Counted from the stretch's first letter, positions 35,617 through 44,452 are shown. The stretch is DNA of 64,000 nucleotides from Allobosea sp. CRIB-10 (GCF_900112185.1 NZ_FOKP01000022.1:1-64000); one strand, 5' to 3'. Numbers and translations are program-made. The notes: generated from the sequence alone by a model not told the origin.

Positions 35617-36561
35617 TCAGGCCTGCAGCATCTTGAAGTGGCTGCAGAATTCCCGGTAGCTCGACTGCAGGATCTTCTCGCCGCCGCGGACCTTCAGGGT
35701 CTCGGCGACGGCAAGGCCGAGCTCGCGCGCCTGGTCACCGTGCTCATCCTGAGACGCCACGACCCGCTCATGGCCGTCGAGCGAGGTGATCTGGGCCTGC
35801 AGGCTCAGGCGCTCGTTCTGCCAGTTGCAGACGGCGCCGACGGGCAGGCTGCAGCCGGCGCCGAGCGTATGCATCATCTCGCGCTCGGCATCGACCTCGG
35901 CCCGGGTCTGCTTGCACTCGATCGAGCGCAGGATTTCGACCAGCTCGGCATCCTCGCTGCGCGCCTCGATGCCCAGCGCACCCTGGCCCACGGCATAAGG
36001 GAACGCGACGGGGTCGAGGAATTCCGAGGTCTTGCTGCCGAGGCCGAGGCGCTCCAGCCCGGCATGGGCGAGGATGACCGCATCGAGCGCGTCGTCCCCT
36101 TCGATCTTGGCGAGCCGCGGGCCGATATTGCCGCGGATCGGGACGACGGTGACGTCGGGCCGCAGGCTCAGGATCTGCGCGCGGCGGCGCAGCGATCCGG
36201 TCCCGACCCTGGCGCCCTCCCGCAATCCTTCGAGCGTCGAACCGCAGAGGACGTCGCGAGCATCCTCGCGCTTCGGCACCGAGGCCAGCGTCAGGCCATC
36301 CCGAAGCACGGTCGGCAGATCCTTGAGGGAGTGGACGACGAAGTCGACGTCCTTGCGGAGCAATTGCTCCTCATGCTCGGTGGTGAAGACGCCGATCATG
36401 CCGAACTGATGAAACTCAGAGACCCTGTCACGGTCGGCGACCGTCGAGATCGGGCAAATTTCGAACTCGATATGCGGGTGCAACGCCTGAATTGAACCAA
36501 TTACAAAGTTGGTTTGCGTCATGGCAAGGGGGCTGCGGCGGGTGCCAACGCGAAGAAGCAT
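35617..36561 (-). CDS. hemC: Hydroxymethylbilane synthase (porphobilinogen deaminase), divergent
   Basis: 314 residues from ATG 36561 (MLLRVGTRRSPLAMTQ). The dipyrromethane-binding Cys237 (GAGCSLPVG), HSLKDLPT with K80/D81, GTGSLRRR with R125/R126, and R143/R149 in PIRGNIGPRL are present. The usual GGKGLFVKELE segment instead reads GMIGVFTTEHE (54-64), so two conserved Lys positions are Ile56 and Thr61. It would join four porphobilinogens into hydroxymethylbilane. No other heme gene is adjacent, so it could be a second, diverged copy. Confidence 0.85.
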   Translation of the reverse strand: MLLRVGTRRSPLAMTQTNFVIGSIQALHPHIEFEICPISTVADRDRVSEFHQFGMIGVFTTEHEEQLLRKDVDFVVHSLKDLPTVLRDGLTLASVPKREDARDVLCGSTLEGLREGARVGTGSLRRRAQILSLRPDVTVVPIRGNIGPRLAKIEGDDALDAVILAHAGLERLGLGSKTSEFLDPVAFPYAVGQGALGIEARSEDAELVEILRSIECKQTRAEVDAEREMMHTLGAGCSLPVGAVCNWQNERLSLQAQITSLDGHERVVASQDEHGDQARELGLAVAETLKVRGGEKILQSSYREFCSHFKMLQA

Positions 36562-36741
36562 AATATCTGTAACCTGTTTGCGCCGTGCACGCGCGATTGG
36601 GCCTCCGTCTAGCAGCTGCGATCCCGGAGCGAAAGTGCGGCACATTGCCGGCTTTCAGGCCAACGGGAGCTGTTGGCGGAGCGCTTGAAAAGCGTTTGGA
36701 TCGGCTGACGAGACTCAGCTTCGCGAGATCGAGGGCTGCGC

Positions 36742-37488
36742 ATGAAACTGGCAGGTAAGACCGCCTTGGTCACCGGGGCAGGCAAGGGGCTCGGCCTCGA
36801 GATCGCCCGTGGGCTCGCAGGGCGCGGTGCGCATGTCGTGCTGCATGGGCGCAAGCCCGCCGAGCTGGATGAAGCGATGCATGCTCTGGCCGCCGATGGC
36901 GCCAGCGTCTCCACGCTCGTTGCCGATCTGGCCGACGAGGCTTCGACCGCAGCTGCCTGCCGCAAGCTCGTGGAGGAACGGGGGAGCGTCGACATCCTCG
37001 TCAACAATGCCGGTGTGCGCGACCGTCGCCCGCTCGATCAGCTCGACCGCGCCGCCTTGCGGGCTTTGCTGGAGGTCAATCTCGTCGCGCCGTTCGATCT
37101 GGTGCGGCAGCTGGCCCCGCACATGCCCGATGGCGGGCGGATCGTGAACATCACCTCGATCGCCGGACCGATCGCCCGGGCAGGCGATCCCGGCTATATC
37201 GCAACCAAGGGCGGGCTCGATGCGCTGACCAAGGCGCTCGCCGCCGAACTCGGCCACCGCGCCATCACCGTCAACGCCGTTGCACCGGGATTCTTCGCGA
37301 CGGAAGCCAATTCAGCCCTGGTCGCGGACCCCGGCATCGCCGAACGCTTGTCGCATCGCACCTCGCTCGGACGCTGGGGCGTGCCGAAGGAGCTGGTCGG
37401 CGCGGTCGTGTTCCTGTGCTCGCCGGAGGCGTCGTTCATCACCGGTGTGACACTGCCGGTCGATGGCGGCTATCTCGCGCATTTCTAG
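36742..37488 (+). CDS. Short-chain dehydrogenase/reductase
   Basis: A 248-residue classical SDR with TGAGKGLG (about 11-18), NNAG, catalytic Ser in ITSIAGPIARAG and YIATK. The ending SFITGVTLPVDGGYLAHF is typical of 3-oxoacyl-ACP reductase/gluconate dehydrogenase-type members. It stands alone, divergent from hemC across 180 bases without a clear signal, so its substrate cannot be inferred from context. Confidence 0.85.
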   Translation: MKLAGKTALVTGAGKGLGLEIARGLAGRGAHVVLHGRKPAELDEAMHALAADGASVSTLVADLADEASTAAACRKLVEERGSVDILVNNAGVRDRRPLDQLDRAALRALLEVNLVAPFDLVRQLAPHMPDGGRIVNITSIAGPIARAGDPGYIATKGGLDALTKALAAELGHRAITVNAVAPGFFATEANSALVADPGIAERLSHRTSLGRWGVPKELVGAVVFLCSPEASFITGVTLPVDGGYLAHF

Positions 37489-37591
37489 CTTGGAGCGCCG
37501 ATTCGCCTGTGCAGGCGCGGAATGTCGGGGTGATCGGCAGGGGGCAATTTGGTGGCGGAGGGCTTCAGGCCCTCCGCCCGGTCTCGATCGG

Positions 37592-37723
37592 CTAGCTCCA
37601 GAAGCCGGCCTGGTGGTCGCGCGGAGAGAACGTCTCAGCGACGTCCTGCTGCTGCGCTTCGTGGTTGTCTTCGTGGTCGTGCTCTGTCTCGAGCGCACAC
37701 TCACACTCGTGCCGTTCCAGCAT
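37592..37723 (-). CDS. Small His/Glu-rich protein, unknown function
   Basis: A 43-codon frame starting at ATG 37723 with an excellent ribosome binding site, AAAGGAG, seven bases upstream. The product begins MLERHECECALETEHDHED and ends DHQAGFWS. It is acidic, with five His and two Cys in 43 residues, and has no signal or membrane segment. The composition hints at metal binding, but nothing in the neighbourhood confirms this. I do not recognise a family. The strong initiation site is the main evidence. Confidence 0.45.
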   Translation of the reverse strand: MLERHECECALETEHDHEDNHEAQQQDVAETFSPRDHQAGFWS

Positions 37724-37856
37724 GGATCGCTCCTTTCGAAACGTGGGAGGTTGCTTCGGCACGGATTAGATATGAACTATTGCTGCGCTGCACAAGTTTT
37801 CTGAGCGGATGCGGGATGACGTGCGCGCATGGAACAAAATCAAAAACCCCGTGAGA

Positions 37857-38066
37857 TCAGCTGCTGTCGGCATCCTTCGGGCTAGCCACGGTCGCCGATT
37901 GCTGTTCCGCGGCGCGGTCGAGACAAGCGGCCATCTCGGCAGTGCCCCATTTGAATTTCGAGCATTGTTCGGTGCCGACCGTCAGATTCCGGGCGACACC
38001 GCTGGGCTGGTTGCTCCCGCCGCAGCCGGCGAGAGCTATGGCGATGACCGCGAGTACAATGCGCAT
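37857..38066 (-). CDS. Small lipoprotein, unknown function
   Basis: 69 residues with a short signal peptide and clear lipobox: MRIVLAVIAIALAGCGG, lipidated Cys at 15. The mature part holds EQCSKFKWGTAEMAACLDRA, with two more cysteines 13 residues apart, which could form a disulfide. The gene has a strong AAAGGAGGGG ribosome binding site before ATG 38066. It is monocistronic. The 256 bases between it and the IclR gene hold nothing I can support. Confidence 0.7.
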   Translation of the reverse strand: MRIVLAVIAIALAGCGGSNQPSGVARNLTVGTEQCSKFKWGTAEMAACLDRAAEQQSATVASPKDADSS

Positions 38067-38322
38067 GTTTGCCCCTCCTTTCCGAGTGCGTCAGTCGAGC
38101 AGGCGCATGAGGCGATAATTTGATCTTTCTCGCACGGAGCGCGATCAGGCGCTTGCTCGATGCGATCGTCGCGCCGGATGCCTGCCGCGATCCACTGTCT
38201 CGAAGGAAAGCACAGCTCCATTGGCTCGATCGTCTGTCCATATGGTGGGCGATCAGGCCATTTTGTGGTTGGCAGAGTGGGAATGGATTGGCAGGGCACT
38301 GGCGAGGCTTGCCGGGTCCGTG

Positions 38323-39159
38323 TCACAGGATGGTGGCGAGAGAGGCTGAGATCGCCTTCACGGTGTCCCGGACCTTCTCGATGAAGATCCCGGCGCGCGC
38401 CTCGTCGTAGCGATAGAGCGGGATGCTCAGGCTGACCGCCCCGACCGGACGCCCCGAGCGGTCGAGGATCACGCCGCCGAAGCAGCGGATGTCGGACTCG
38501 TTCTCCTCATTGTCATAGGAGTAGCCGCGCGCCCGCGTCTTCTGGATGTCGGCGTTCAGCGCATCGGCATCGGTGATGGTGTTGCGCGTGCGCGGCTGCA
38601 TGGCCAGCCGCTCGATCAGGGCGCGGCACTGCTCCGCCGGCAGCGCCGCGAGATAGGCCTTGCCCACGGATGTCGAGTGCATTTCGACGCGCATGCCGAT
38701 CCGCGACATCATGCCGACGGTACGGGGGCTTTCGAGCTTGTCGATATAGACCATGCCGTCGCCGCTCGGGACGGCGAGATGCACGGTCTCCTCCGTCGCA
38801 TTGCGCAGGGCTTCGATATGCTCGCGCGCCACCGAGCGAAGATCGGAGGTCTCCCAGCTCTTCGAGGCCAGGTGAATCAACCGGTGGCCGAGCTGGTAGG
38901 TCCCGTTGTCGAGACTTTCGGCGATGAGCCCTTCGGCGAGCAGTGCTGTCACGATCCGGTACAGCGTGCCGCGCGGATAGGGCAGGAGCTTGGCGAGCCT
39001 GGCGATATCCAGCTTGCCCGGCGCGTCGGCGATCGCCTGCAGCACGACCATGAACTTCCCGAAAGACGCGGTGCCCTGAACCTGCGAGCGCGCCGGCTCC
39101 GCCTGTGTATCCAACGACCCCGTGTCCACGGCGGACATTCCTTCGACCGAGCTTGACAA
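38323..39159 (-). CDS. IclR-family transcriptional regulator
   Basis: 278 residues from TTG 39159, favoured by GGAGAGAG five bases upstream; ATG 39138 is the alternative. The winged helix covers about residues 30-95 (LDIARLAKLLPYPRGTLYRIVTAL), then a GAF-like IclR effector domain follows with EETVHLAVPSGDGMVYIDKLES and SVGKAYLAALP. Divergent from the cupin-transporter operon, with a perfect palindrome between them that is probably its operator. Confidence 0.9.
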   Translation of the reverse strand: MSSSVEGMSAVDTGSLDTQAEPARSQVQGTASFGKFMVVLQAIADAPGKLDIARLAKLLPYPRGTLYRIVTALLAEGLIAESLDNGTYQLGHRLIHLASKSWETSDLRSVAREHIEALRNATEETVHLAVPSGDGMVYIDKLESPRTVGMMSRIGMRVEMHSTSVGKAYLAALPAEQCRALIERLAMQPRTRNTITDADALNADIQKTRARGYSYDNEENESDIRCFGGVILDRSGRPVGAVSLSIPLYRYDEARAGIFIEKVRDTVKAISASLATIL

Positions 39160-39192
39160 GCAAACTCTCTCCTATCGATAATGTGGGCAATG

Positions 39193-39209
39193 TGACCACA
39201 TAGTGGTCA
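39193..39209. promoter_or_regulatory. Palindromic operator between IclR and the cupin operon
   Basis: TGACCAC (39193-39199), ATA, GTGGTCA (39203-39209) form a perfect inverted repeat 33 bases upstream of the IclR start. A second pair, ATGTGG (39181-39186) and CCACAT (39196-39201), overlaps it. Both the position and the size suit an IclR-family dimer site controlling the two divergent units. Confidence 0.6.
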
Positions 39210-39302
39210 AACACGCAATCGGCCTTCGTCTCATGCTGCCCTGCTTAGGCTTCGCCAAGGAGGTCCGCAACCGGGACGAAAAGGCGGATTCGGGAGGAAA
39301 AC

Positions 39303-39842
39303 ATGACGAACTCGACGCAGGCCGGCGCCGCTGCGGACGAAAAATGGATTCCGTACAGGAAGCCGCAGCCGCTTGAATCCCCGCCGGAGCTGGTGATCCC
39401 CGATGCGATCCCGACCGACGAGCGCGTCTGGGTGCCGGTCGAGGAGAACGTCTGGTTCCGGCCGCTGCTGATGTGCGCCTCGCGCGGCTACTGGATGAAC
39501 CTGCTCAAGGTTCGCAAATCCGGCGTGCTCTCGCGCCATCGCCACCCGCTGCCTGTCCACGGCTTCGTGCTGAAAGGCGAGTGGCGCTATCTCGAACATG
39601 ACTGGGTCGCCCGCGAGGGCGGCTATGTCTACGAGGCGCCCGGCGAAACCCACACCCTCGTCGTCGACGCGCATGTCGAGGAGATGATCACGCTGTTCCA
39701 GGTGAACGGCGCCATGATCTATGTCGACCCGGACGGCAACACCGTCGGCTATGACGACGTGTTCACCCGCATCGACAAATGCCGTGCGCACTACGCGAGG
39801 AACGGCCTGGGCGCCGATTTCATCGATCAGTTCATCCGCTAG
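39303..39842 (+). CDS. Cupin protein of the 2,4'-dihydroxyacetophenone dioxygenase-like family
   Basis: A 179-residue single cupin. The first motif SGVLSRHRHPLPVHGFVLKG supplies His ligands, and EAPGETHTLVV supplies the later His, a metal pattern used by Fe(II) cupin dioxygenases. Members cleave C-C bonds next to a ketone or have no assigned role. First gene of an operon with a taurine/nitrate-type importer, an SDR and an iron alcohol dehydrogenase, so it probably acts on the imported compound. Confidence 0.7.
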   Translation: MTNSTQAGAAADEKWIPYRKPQPLESPPELVIPDAIPTDERVWVPVEENVWFRPLLMCASRGYWMNLLKVRKSGVLSRHRHPLPVHGFVLKGEWRYLEHDWVAREGGYVYEAPGETHTLVVDAHVEEMITLFQVNGAMIYVDPDGNTVGYDDVFTRIDKCRAHYARNGLGADFIDQFIR

Positions 39843-39853
39843 CAGAGCCAGCT

Positions 39854-40657
39854 ATGACTGACGAGGCCGTCAGCTTCTCGCCGTTGCCCTACAGGCGCAC
39901 GCTGGCCGCGGTGAAGTTCATCGCGCCGCTGCTGGCGCTGGTCGTGCTCTGGCAGGCTGTCGTCACCGTCTTCGCCGTCGATCCGCGTGTCTTCCCGAGC
40001 GTGCCGACGGTCTTGCGGGCCGGCTGGAGCACGATCGTCGACGGCACGCTGGTCGCGCATGTCGGGGCGAGCCTGTGGCGCGTCACGGTCGGCACGGTGA
40101 TAGCGATCCTGACCGCCGTGCCGCTCGGCATTGCGATGGGCGTGAGCAAGGGCGTCTCGGCCTTTCTGACCCCGCTGTTCCGGTTCTTCTCCGTGCTGGC
40201 CGGCATCGCCTGGATTCCGATCGCGACGCTGTGGTTCGGCTACGGCTTCGGGGCGATCACCTTCGTCATCTTCAACGCGGTCTTCTTCGTCGTCGCCTAC
40301 AACACGCTGATGGGCGTCTCGACGATCCCGATGCCGCTGCGCCATGCCGCCGCCGCGCTCGGCGCCAATCGCTGGCAGATGCTGACGCAGGTCCTATTAC
40401 CCGGCGCGCTGCCCAATATCGTCACCGGGATCCGCACGGGGATGGGCTTCGCCTGGCGCGGGCTGATCGCGGCCGAGATGATCGCCACCAATGTCGGCCT
40501 CGGCTACATGCTGTTTCTCGCCCGCGACTTCTACCGGACCGAAGTCATCGTCTTCGCGATGATCGTCATCGGCGTGATCTGGCTCGTCCTCGACCGCTTC
40601 CTGCTCGCGCCACTCGAACGCGCGACGGTCGAACGCTGGGGGCTGGTCCAGTCATGA
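39854..40657 (+). CDS. ABC transporter permease (SsuC/TauC/NrtB type)
   Basis: 267 residues from ATG 39854 (MTDEAVSFSPLPYRR), six predicted helices, EAA loop HAAAALGANRWQMLTQVLLPGALPNI near 165-190. Its stop overlaps the next permease start (ATGA at 40654-40657). The two permeases are similar to each other and probably form a heterodimer. Confidence 0.9.
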   Translation: MTDEAVSFSPLPYRRTLAAVKFIAPLLALVVLWQAVVTVFAVDPRVFPSVPTVLRAGWSTIVDGTLVAHVGASLWRVTVGTVIAILTAVPLGIAMGVSKGVSAFLTPLFRFFSVLAGIAWIPIATLWFGYGFGAITFVIFNAVFFVVAYNTLMGVSTIPMPLRHAAAALGANRWQMLTQVLLPGALPNIVTGIRTGMGFAWRGLIAAEMIATNVGLGYMLFLARDFYRTEVIVFAMIVIGVIWLVLDRFLLAPLERATVERWGLVQS

Positions 40658-41463
40658 TCGCTCCGCTCCAACTCCTCTGGGGCTATTACATGCGCTGGAC
40701 GGTGCGCTGGCCGGCTCTCGCCGCCTTCGTGCCCTTCCTCCCGCTGATCGCGCTCTGGTCCCTGATCGTCTCGCTGGGCGTGTTCCCGCGCGCCTTCCTG
40801 CCCGGGCCGCTCGACGTGCTGAGCAAGGGCTGGGCCCTGCTCTACAAGGGCATCCTGACCGACTATCTCGCCGACAGCCTGGCGCGCCTGGCCGTCGGCG
40901 CCGCGGCCGGCATGGCGATCGCCATTCCCCTGGGCGTGTTCATCGGCCTCAACCGCAGGGCCTATGAGATCAGCTGGCCGATCCTGCTGTTCTTCCAGGC
41001 CATCGGCGACATCGCCTGGCTGCCGATCCTGCTCGTCTGGTTCGGCTTCGGCTTGACGACGATGACCTTCGTCATCGTCTACACCGTGCTGTTCCCGGTG
41101 GTGCTGAACACCGTCCTCGGCATCCGCACCGTCAAGCCAGAGCTGCGCCGGGCCGCGCAGAGCTTGGGCGCCTCGCGCACGCGCATCCTGTTCGAGGTGA
41201 TGCTGCCCGGCGCCCTGCCGAACATCATAACCGGCTTGCGCAACGGGCTCGGCTATGGCTGGCGCGCTCTGATCGCCGCCGAGATCATCGTCGGCACCAG
41301 CGGGATCGGCTTTCTGATGTTCGATGCGCGGCGGGCCGGGTCGGTCGAAGAGATCGTCGTCGGCATGATCGTGCTCGGAGTGCTCTGGTACATCGTCGAT
41401 AGCTGGCTCCTCGCGCCGATCGAGCGGGCGACGGGACAGCGCTGGGGATTGGTGACGACATGA
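40654..41463 (+). CDS. ABC transporter permease (SsuC/TauC/NrtB type)
   Basis: 269 residues, six predicted helices, EAA loop RAAQSLGASRTRILFEVMLPGALPNI. Most members of this importer family use one permease gene as a homodimer; having two in tandem suggests a duplicated pair. The stop overlaps the ATPase start (ATGA at 41460-41463). Confidence 0.9.
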   Translation: MIAPLQLLWGYYMRWTVRWPALAAFVPFLPLIALWSLIVSLGVFPRAFLPGPLDVLSKGWALLYKGILTDYLADSLARLAVGAAAGMAIAIPLGVFIGLNRRAYEISWPILLFFQAIGDIAWLPILLVWFGFGLTTMTFVIVYTVLFPVVLNTVLGIRTVKPELRRAAQSLGASRTRILFEVMLPGALPNIITGLRNGLGYGWRALIAAEIIVGTSGIGFLMFDARRAGSVEEIVVGMIVLGVLWYIVDSWLLAPIERATGQRWGLVTT

Positions 41464-42218
41464 AGAGCCTCGTCCTGGAGAACCTGTCCAAGACCTATTT
41501 CGACCCCTACAGGGGCACGCAGTTCACCGCGATCAAGGACGTGTCGCTGCAGGTCGGCGAGGGCGATTTCGTCGCGGTCGTCGGACCGTCCGGCTGCGGC
41601 AAGTCGACGATCCTCAACATGATCGCCGGCTTCGTGCCGATCTCGGGCGGGCGCATCCTGGTCGATGGCCATCAGGTCAAGGGTCCCGGGCCGGACCGGG
41701 GCGTGGTCTTCCAGTCGCACGCGCTGTTCCCGTGGAAGACGGTGGCGGAGAATGTGACCTTCGGACCGAAGATGCGCGGCGTCGGCAAGGCGGAGCGCGC
41801 CAGGATCGCGGACGAGTATCTCGCGCTCGCCGGGCTTTCGCATGCGGCCGAACGTTATCCGAACGAATTGTCCGGAGGCATGCAGCAGCGCGTCGGCGTG
41901 GTCCGCGCGCTCGCCAACAACCCGGATGTGCTCCTGATGGACGAGCCTTTCGCCAGCGTCGACGCCCAGACGCGGATGACCTTGCAGGAGGAGCTGACGC
42001 GGATCTGGGAGGAGCGGCGGCCCACCGTAGTGTTCATCACCCACGACGTCTCCGAAGCGGTCTTCCTCGCCAACCGGGTGGTCGTGCTCTCGAAAGGCCA
42101 TGTGCTGGCGGAGGTCGCGGTGCCGCTCGCGCGTCCGCGCTCCTGGACCAGGCTGGTCGAGGACGACGGCTTCAAGGCCCTGTCGAACCAGGTCCTGCAA
42201 TTGGTGCGCTCGGCATGA
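41460..42218 (+). CDS. ABC transporter ATP-binding protein (SsuB/TauB type)
   Basis: 252 residues with Walker A GPSGCGKST near 43, Q-loop VFQSHALFPWKTV, signature LSGGMQQRVGVVRAL, Walker B LLMDEPFASVD and H-loop VFITHDVSEAV. No C-terminal regulatory domain. Its stop overlaps the start of the small membrane protein gene (ATGA at 42215-42218). Confidence 0.92.
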   Translation: MKSLVLENLSKTYFDPYRGTQFTAIKDVSLQVGEGDFVAVVGPSGCGKSTILNMIAGFVPISGGRILVDGHQVKGPGPDRGVVFQSHALFPWKTVAENVTFGPKMRGVGKAERARIADEYLALAGLSHAAERYPNELSGGMQQRVGVVRALANNPDVLLMDEPFASVDAQTRMTLQEELTRIWEERRPTVVFITHDVSEAVFLANRVVVLSKGHVLAEVAVPLARPRSWTRLVEDDGFKALSNQVLQLVRSA

Positions 42219-42538
42219 GCGTGCTCCGGGAGGCGATCACGTCGACCCGCGGCAGGATCGTCGCCGCCGTGATCGTGGCGCTCATCGGCTGGCAGGCCTG
42301 GCTCAGCCTGGCCGCGGCCGGAAAGATCGCAGCGGGGTTCCCCGAGCAGGGCAGCCGTCTTAACGCCCTCGTCACGCTGCCGTTCCCGCCGGAACGCTTC
42401 CACATCCAGAAGTTCCAGCAGATCGGACGGGTCTCGGGGACAAAAGGAAATTCCGTGCAGGTGCGCGGGGTCAACAGGGCGGAACTGAAAACACTGGCGA
42501 GGCCCTTCTGGGTCTCGAAGGTGGAGCCGCTCACATAG
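42215..42538 (+). CDS. Small single-helix membrane protein in the ABC importer operon
   Basis: 107 residues. One hydrophobic helix (about 14-33, IVAAVIVALIGWQAWLSLAA) is followed by a soluble region that begins AGFPEQGSRLNALVTLPFPP and ends ELKTLARPFWVSKVEPLT. The ATGA overlap with the ATPase gene and the position before the binding protein gene make it a real operon member. I do not recognise a family. A periplasmic accessory or docking role for the importer is an inference. Confidence 0.6.
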   Translation: MSVLREAITSTRGRIVAAVIVALIGWQAWLSLAAAGKIAAGFPEQGSRLNALVTLPFPPERFHIQKFQQIGRVSGTKGNSVQVRGVNRAELKTLARPFWVSKVEPLT

Positions 42539-42552
42539 GGAGGAGGAGAAAG

Positions 42553-43617
42553 ATGATCAGACGACTTGCATTGGCCGTCGGGTTGGCGCTCGCGATACCG
42601 TTCGCCGCGAGCGCGCAGGAACTCGTCAAGCTCAAGGCCGGCATGGTCTCGGGCATCGACCAGCTCGGCCTGGCGATCGCGCTCGAGCAGGGCTTCTTCG
42701 AGAAAAACGGGCTGGACGTCACCATCGCCAATCCCTTCGCGACCGGCGTCGATGCGCTCAACGCGCTGCAGGCCGGCCAGGTCGACACGGTGCAGGTCGG
42801 CGTGCCGATGATCGGCGCCGTGGTGCGCGGCATGGATCTGGTCGCGCTCGGCAACTATAGCGGCAACGCCGCCCAGCTCGGCTCCGACACCACGGTGGCG
42901 CTGGTCGCGCGCGACGGCTCCGGCATCAAGGCCGGCGACCTCTCGACGATCAAGGGCAAGAAGATCGCCGCCTCGTTCGGCACGATCAACCATCTCTACA
43001 TCCTGGCGCTGATCGAGGCCGCCGGGCTCAAGGTCGCCGACGTCCAGCTGGTCAACACCCCGCCGCCCGACATGACGGTCGCGCTGCTGTCGAAGGGCAT
43101 CGACGCCTTCGTCGGTTGGGACCCGTGGCCGATCGTCGCCCAGAAGGACGTCCCCGGCGCCTATCAGGTCGTTCGCGGCGGCAACCACATCTCCTATATC
43201 GGCTTCAATGTCGGCCTACGCGCCTGGGTCGCGAAGAACGGTGAGACGATCAAGAAGTTCCTGGCCGGGCTGTCGGAGGCCGACAAGTGGATGCGCGCCA
43301 ATCCCAAGGACGCTGCCCAAACCGCCACCCGCTGGATTCCCGGCCTCGATCCGGCCGTCGCGGAGAAGGCGATGGCCTTCAACATCCAGCAGGCCGACCG
43401 CCGGCTGTCGGCGAACAACTACGCCGCGCTGCACAGCGCCGTCGCGACGCTCAACCGCCTCGGCTTCATCGACAAGACCTTCGACGTGAACAAGCACATG
43501 AATGCGAGCTATATCGTCGACGTGATGAAGACCAAGCCCGAGCTGTTCTCCGATCTGCCGAAGATTCCCGAGGCGGCGATGATCGGCGATGGCTACGTCT
43601 TCACGCCGAAGAACTGA
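42553..43617 (+). CDS. ABC transporter substrate-binding protein (NMT1/SsuA-like)
   Basis: 354 residues. Signal peptide MIRRLALAVGLALAIPFAAS, cut near ASA-QELVK. The mature part has the NMT1-type start LKAGMVSGIDQLGLAIALEQGFFEKNGLDV and the binding-loop region DAFVGWDPWPIVAQK. A GGAGGAG ribosome binding site precedes ATG 42553. Substrates of this family include sulfonates, nitrate, thiamine precursors and aromatic acids; the cupin and dehydrogenases nearby favour an organic acid or ketone. Confidence 0.88.
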   Translation: MIRRLALAVGLALAIPFAASAQELVKLKAGMVSGIDQLGLAIALEQGFFEKNGLDVTIANPFATGVDALNALQAGQVDTVQVGVPMIGAVVRGMDLVALGNYSGNAAQLGSDTTVALVARDGSGIKAGDLSTIKGKKIAASFGTINHLYILALIEAAGLKVADVQLVNTPPPDMTVALLSKGIDAFVGWDPWPIVAQKDVPGAYQVVRGGNHISYIGFNVGLRAWVAKNGETIKKFLAGLSEADKWMRANPKDAAQTATRWIPGLDPAVAEKAMAFNIQQADRRLSANNYAALHSAVATLNRLGFIDKTFDVNKHMNASYIVDVMKTKPELFSDLPKIPEAAMIGDGYVFTPKN

Positions 43618-43624
43618 CCAATGG

Positions 43625-43650
43625 CCCTGCCGCTCCTTCGGGCGGCAGGG
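43625..43650. terminator. Hairpin after the binding protein gene
   Basis: CCCTGCCGC (43625-43633) pairs with GCGGCAGGG (43642-43650) around an 8-base loop, starting 8 bases after the binding protein stop. There is no T-run. It may partly stop transcription or protect the 3' end of the transporter message, giving more transporter than downstream enzymes. Confidence 0.5.
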
Positions 43651-43696
43651 TAACCACTCGCGCCGCCGGCGCGGACAAGAAACGGTCGAGAACCGC

Positions 43697-44452
43697 ATGA
43701 CGATTTCCCCCGATCCGCAATGGGCCCGCCCGTTCTTCGCCGAGCGGCAGGTGTTGGTCACCGGCGGCACCTCCGGCATCGGCGCCGCCATCGCGGCGGG
43801 CTTCGCCGGGGCGGGCGCGCGTGTCTTGGCGACGGGCGCGACGCAGGCGGAGGTCGAGGCAGCCACCGGGCGCAGGGTGTCCGGTGTCGAGCATCGCCTG
43901 CTGGACGTTCGCGATGGCGGCGCGGTCACGGCGTTGCTGTCGTCTTTCGCCACGCTGGACGTCGTGGTCAATTGCGCCGGGATCATCCGGCGCGGCGACG
44001 AGCTCGATCCCGAGGTCTTTGCCGCGGTAATCGACGTCAACCTGACCGGCTCGATGCGGGTCTGCGCCGCGGCGCGGCCGCTCCTGGCCAGGACCGGGCA
44101 GGGCGCGATCATCAACCTCGCCTCGATGCTGACCTTTCAGGGCGGCGGCCTGGTTCCCGGCTACTCGGCCAGCAAGGGCGGCATCGGCCAGATGACGAAG
44201 TCGCTGGCGATCGCCTATGCGTCCGACGGCATCCGCGTCAACGCGATCGCCCCGGGCTGGATCGCCACGCCCCTGACCGAAGCGCTCCGGAGCGATCCCG
44301 AGCGCAGCGGCCCGATCCTGTCCCGGACCGCGCTGAAGCGCTGGGGACAGCCCGACGACATCGTCGGCGGAGCCCTGTTCCTGGCATCACCGGCCGCATC
44401 CTTCGTCACCGGGGTGATCCTGCCGATCGATGGCGGCTATCTCGCCGGCTGA
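43697..44452 (+). CDS. Short-chain dehydrogenase/reductase
   Basis: 251 residues from ATG 43697. TGGTSGIG near 23-30, NCAGI in place of NNAG, active-site Ser in INLASMLTFQGG and YSASK as Tyr/Lys pair. The ending ITGV-type motif reads SFVTGVILPIDGGYLAG. It follows the importer genes after a hairpin and precedes an iron alcohol dehydrogenase; both probably process the imported substrate. Confidence 0.85.
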   Translation: MTISPDPQWARPFFAERQVLVTGGTSGIGAAIAAGFAGAGARVLATGATQAEVEAATGRRVSGVEHRLLDVRDGGAVTALLSSFATLDVVVNCAGIIRRGDELDPEVFAAVIDVNLTGSMRVCAAARPLLARTGQGAIINLASMLTFQGGGLVPGYSASKGGIGQMTKSLAIAYASDGIRVNAIAPGWIATPLTEALRSDPERSGPILSRTALKRWGQPDDIVGGALFLASPAASFVTGVILPIDGGYLAG

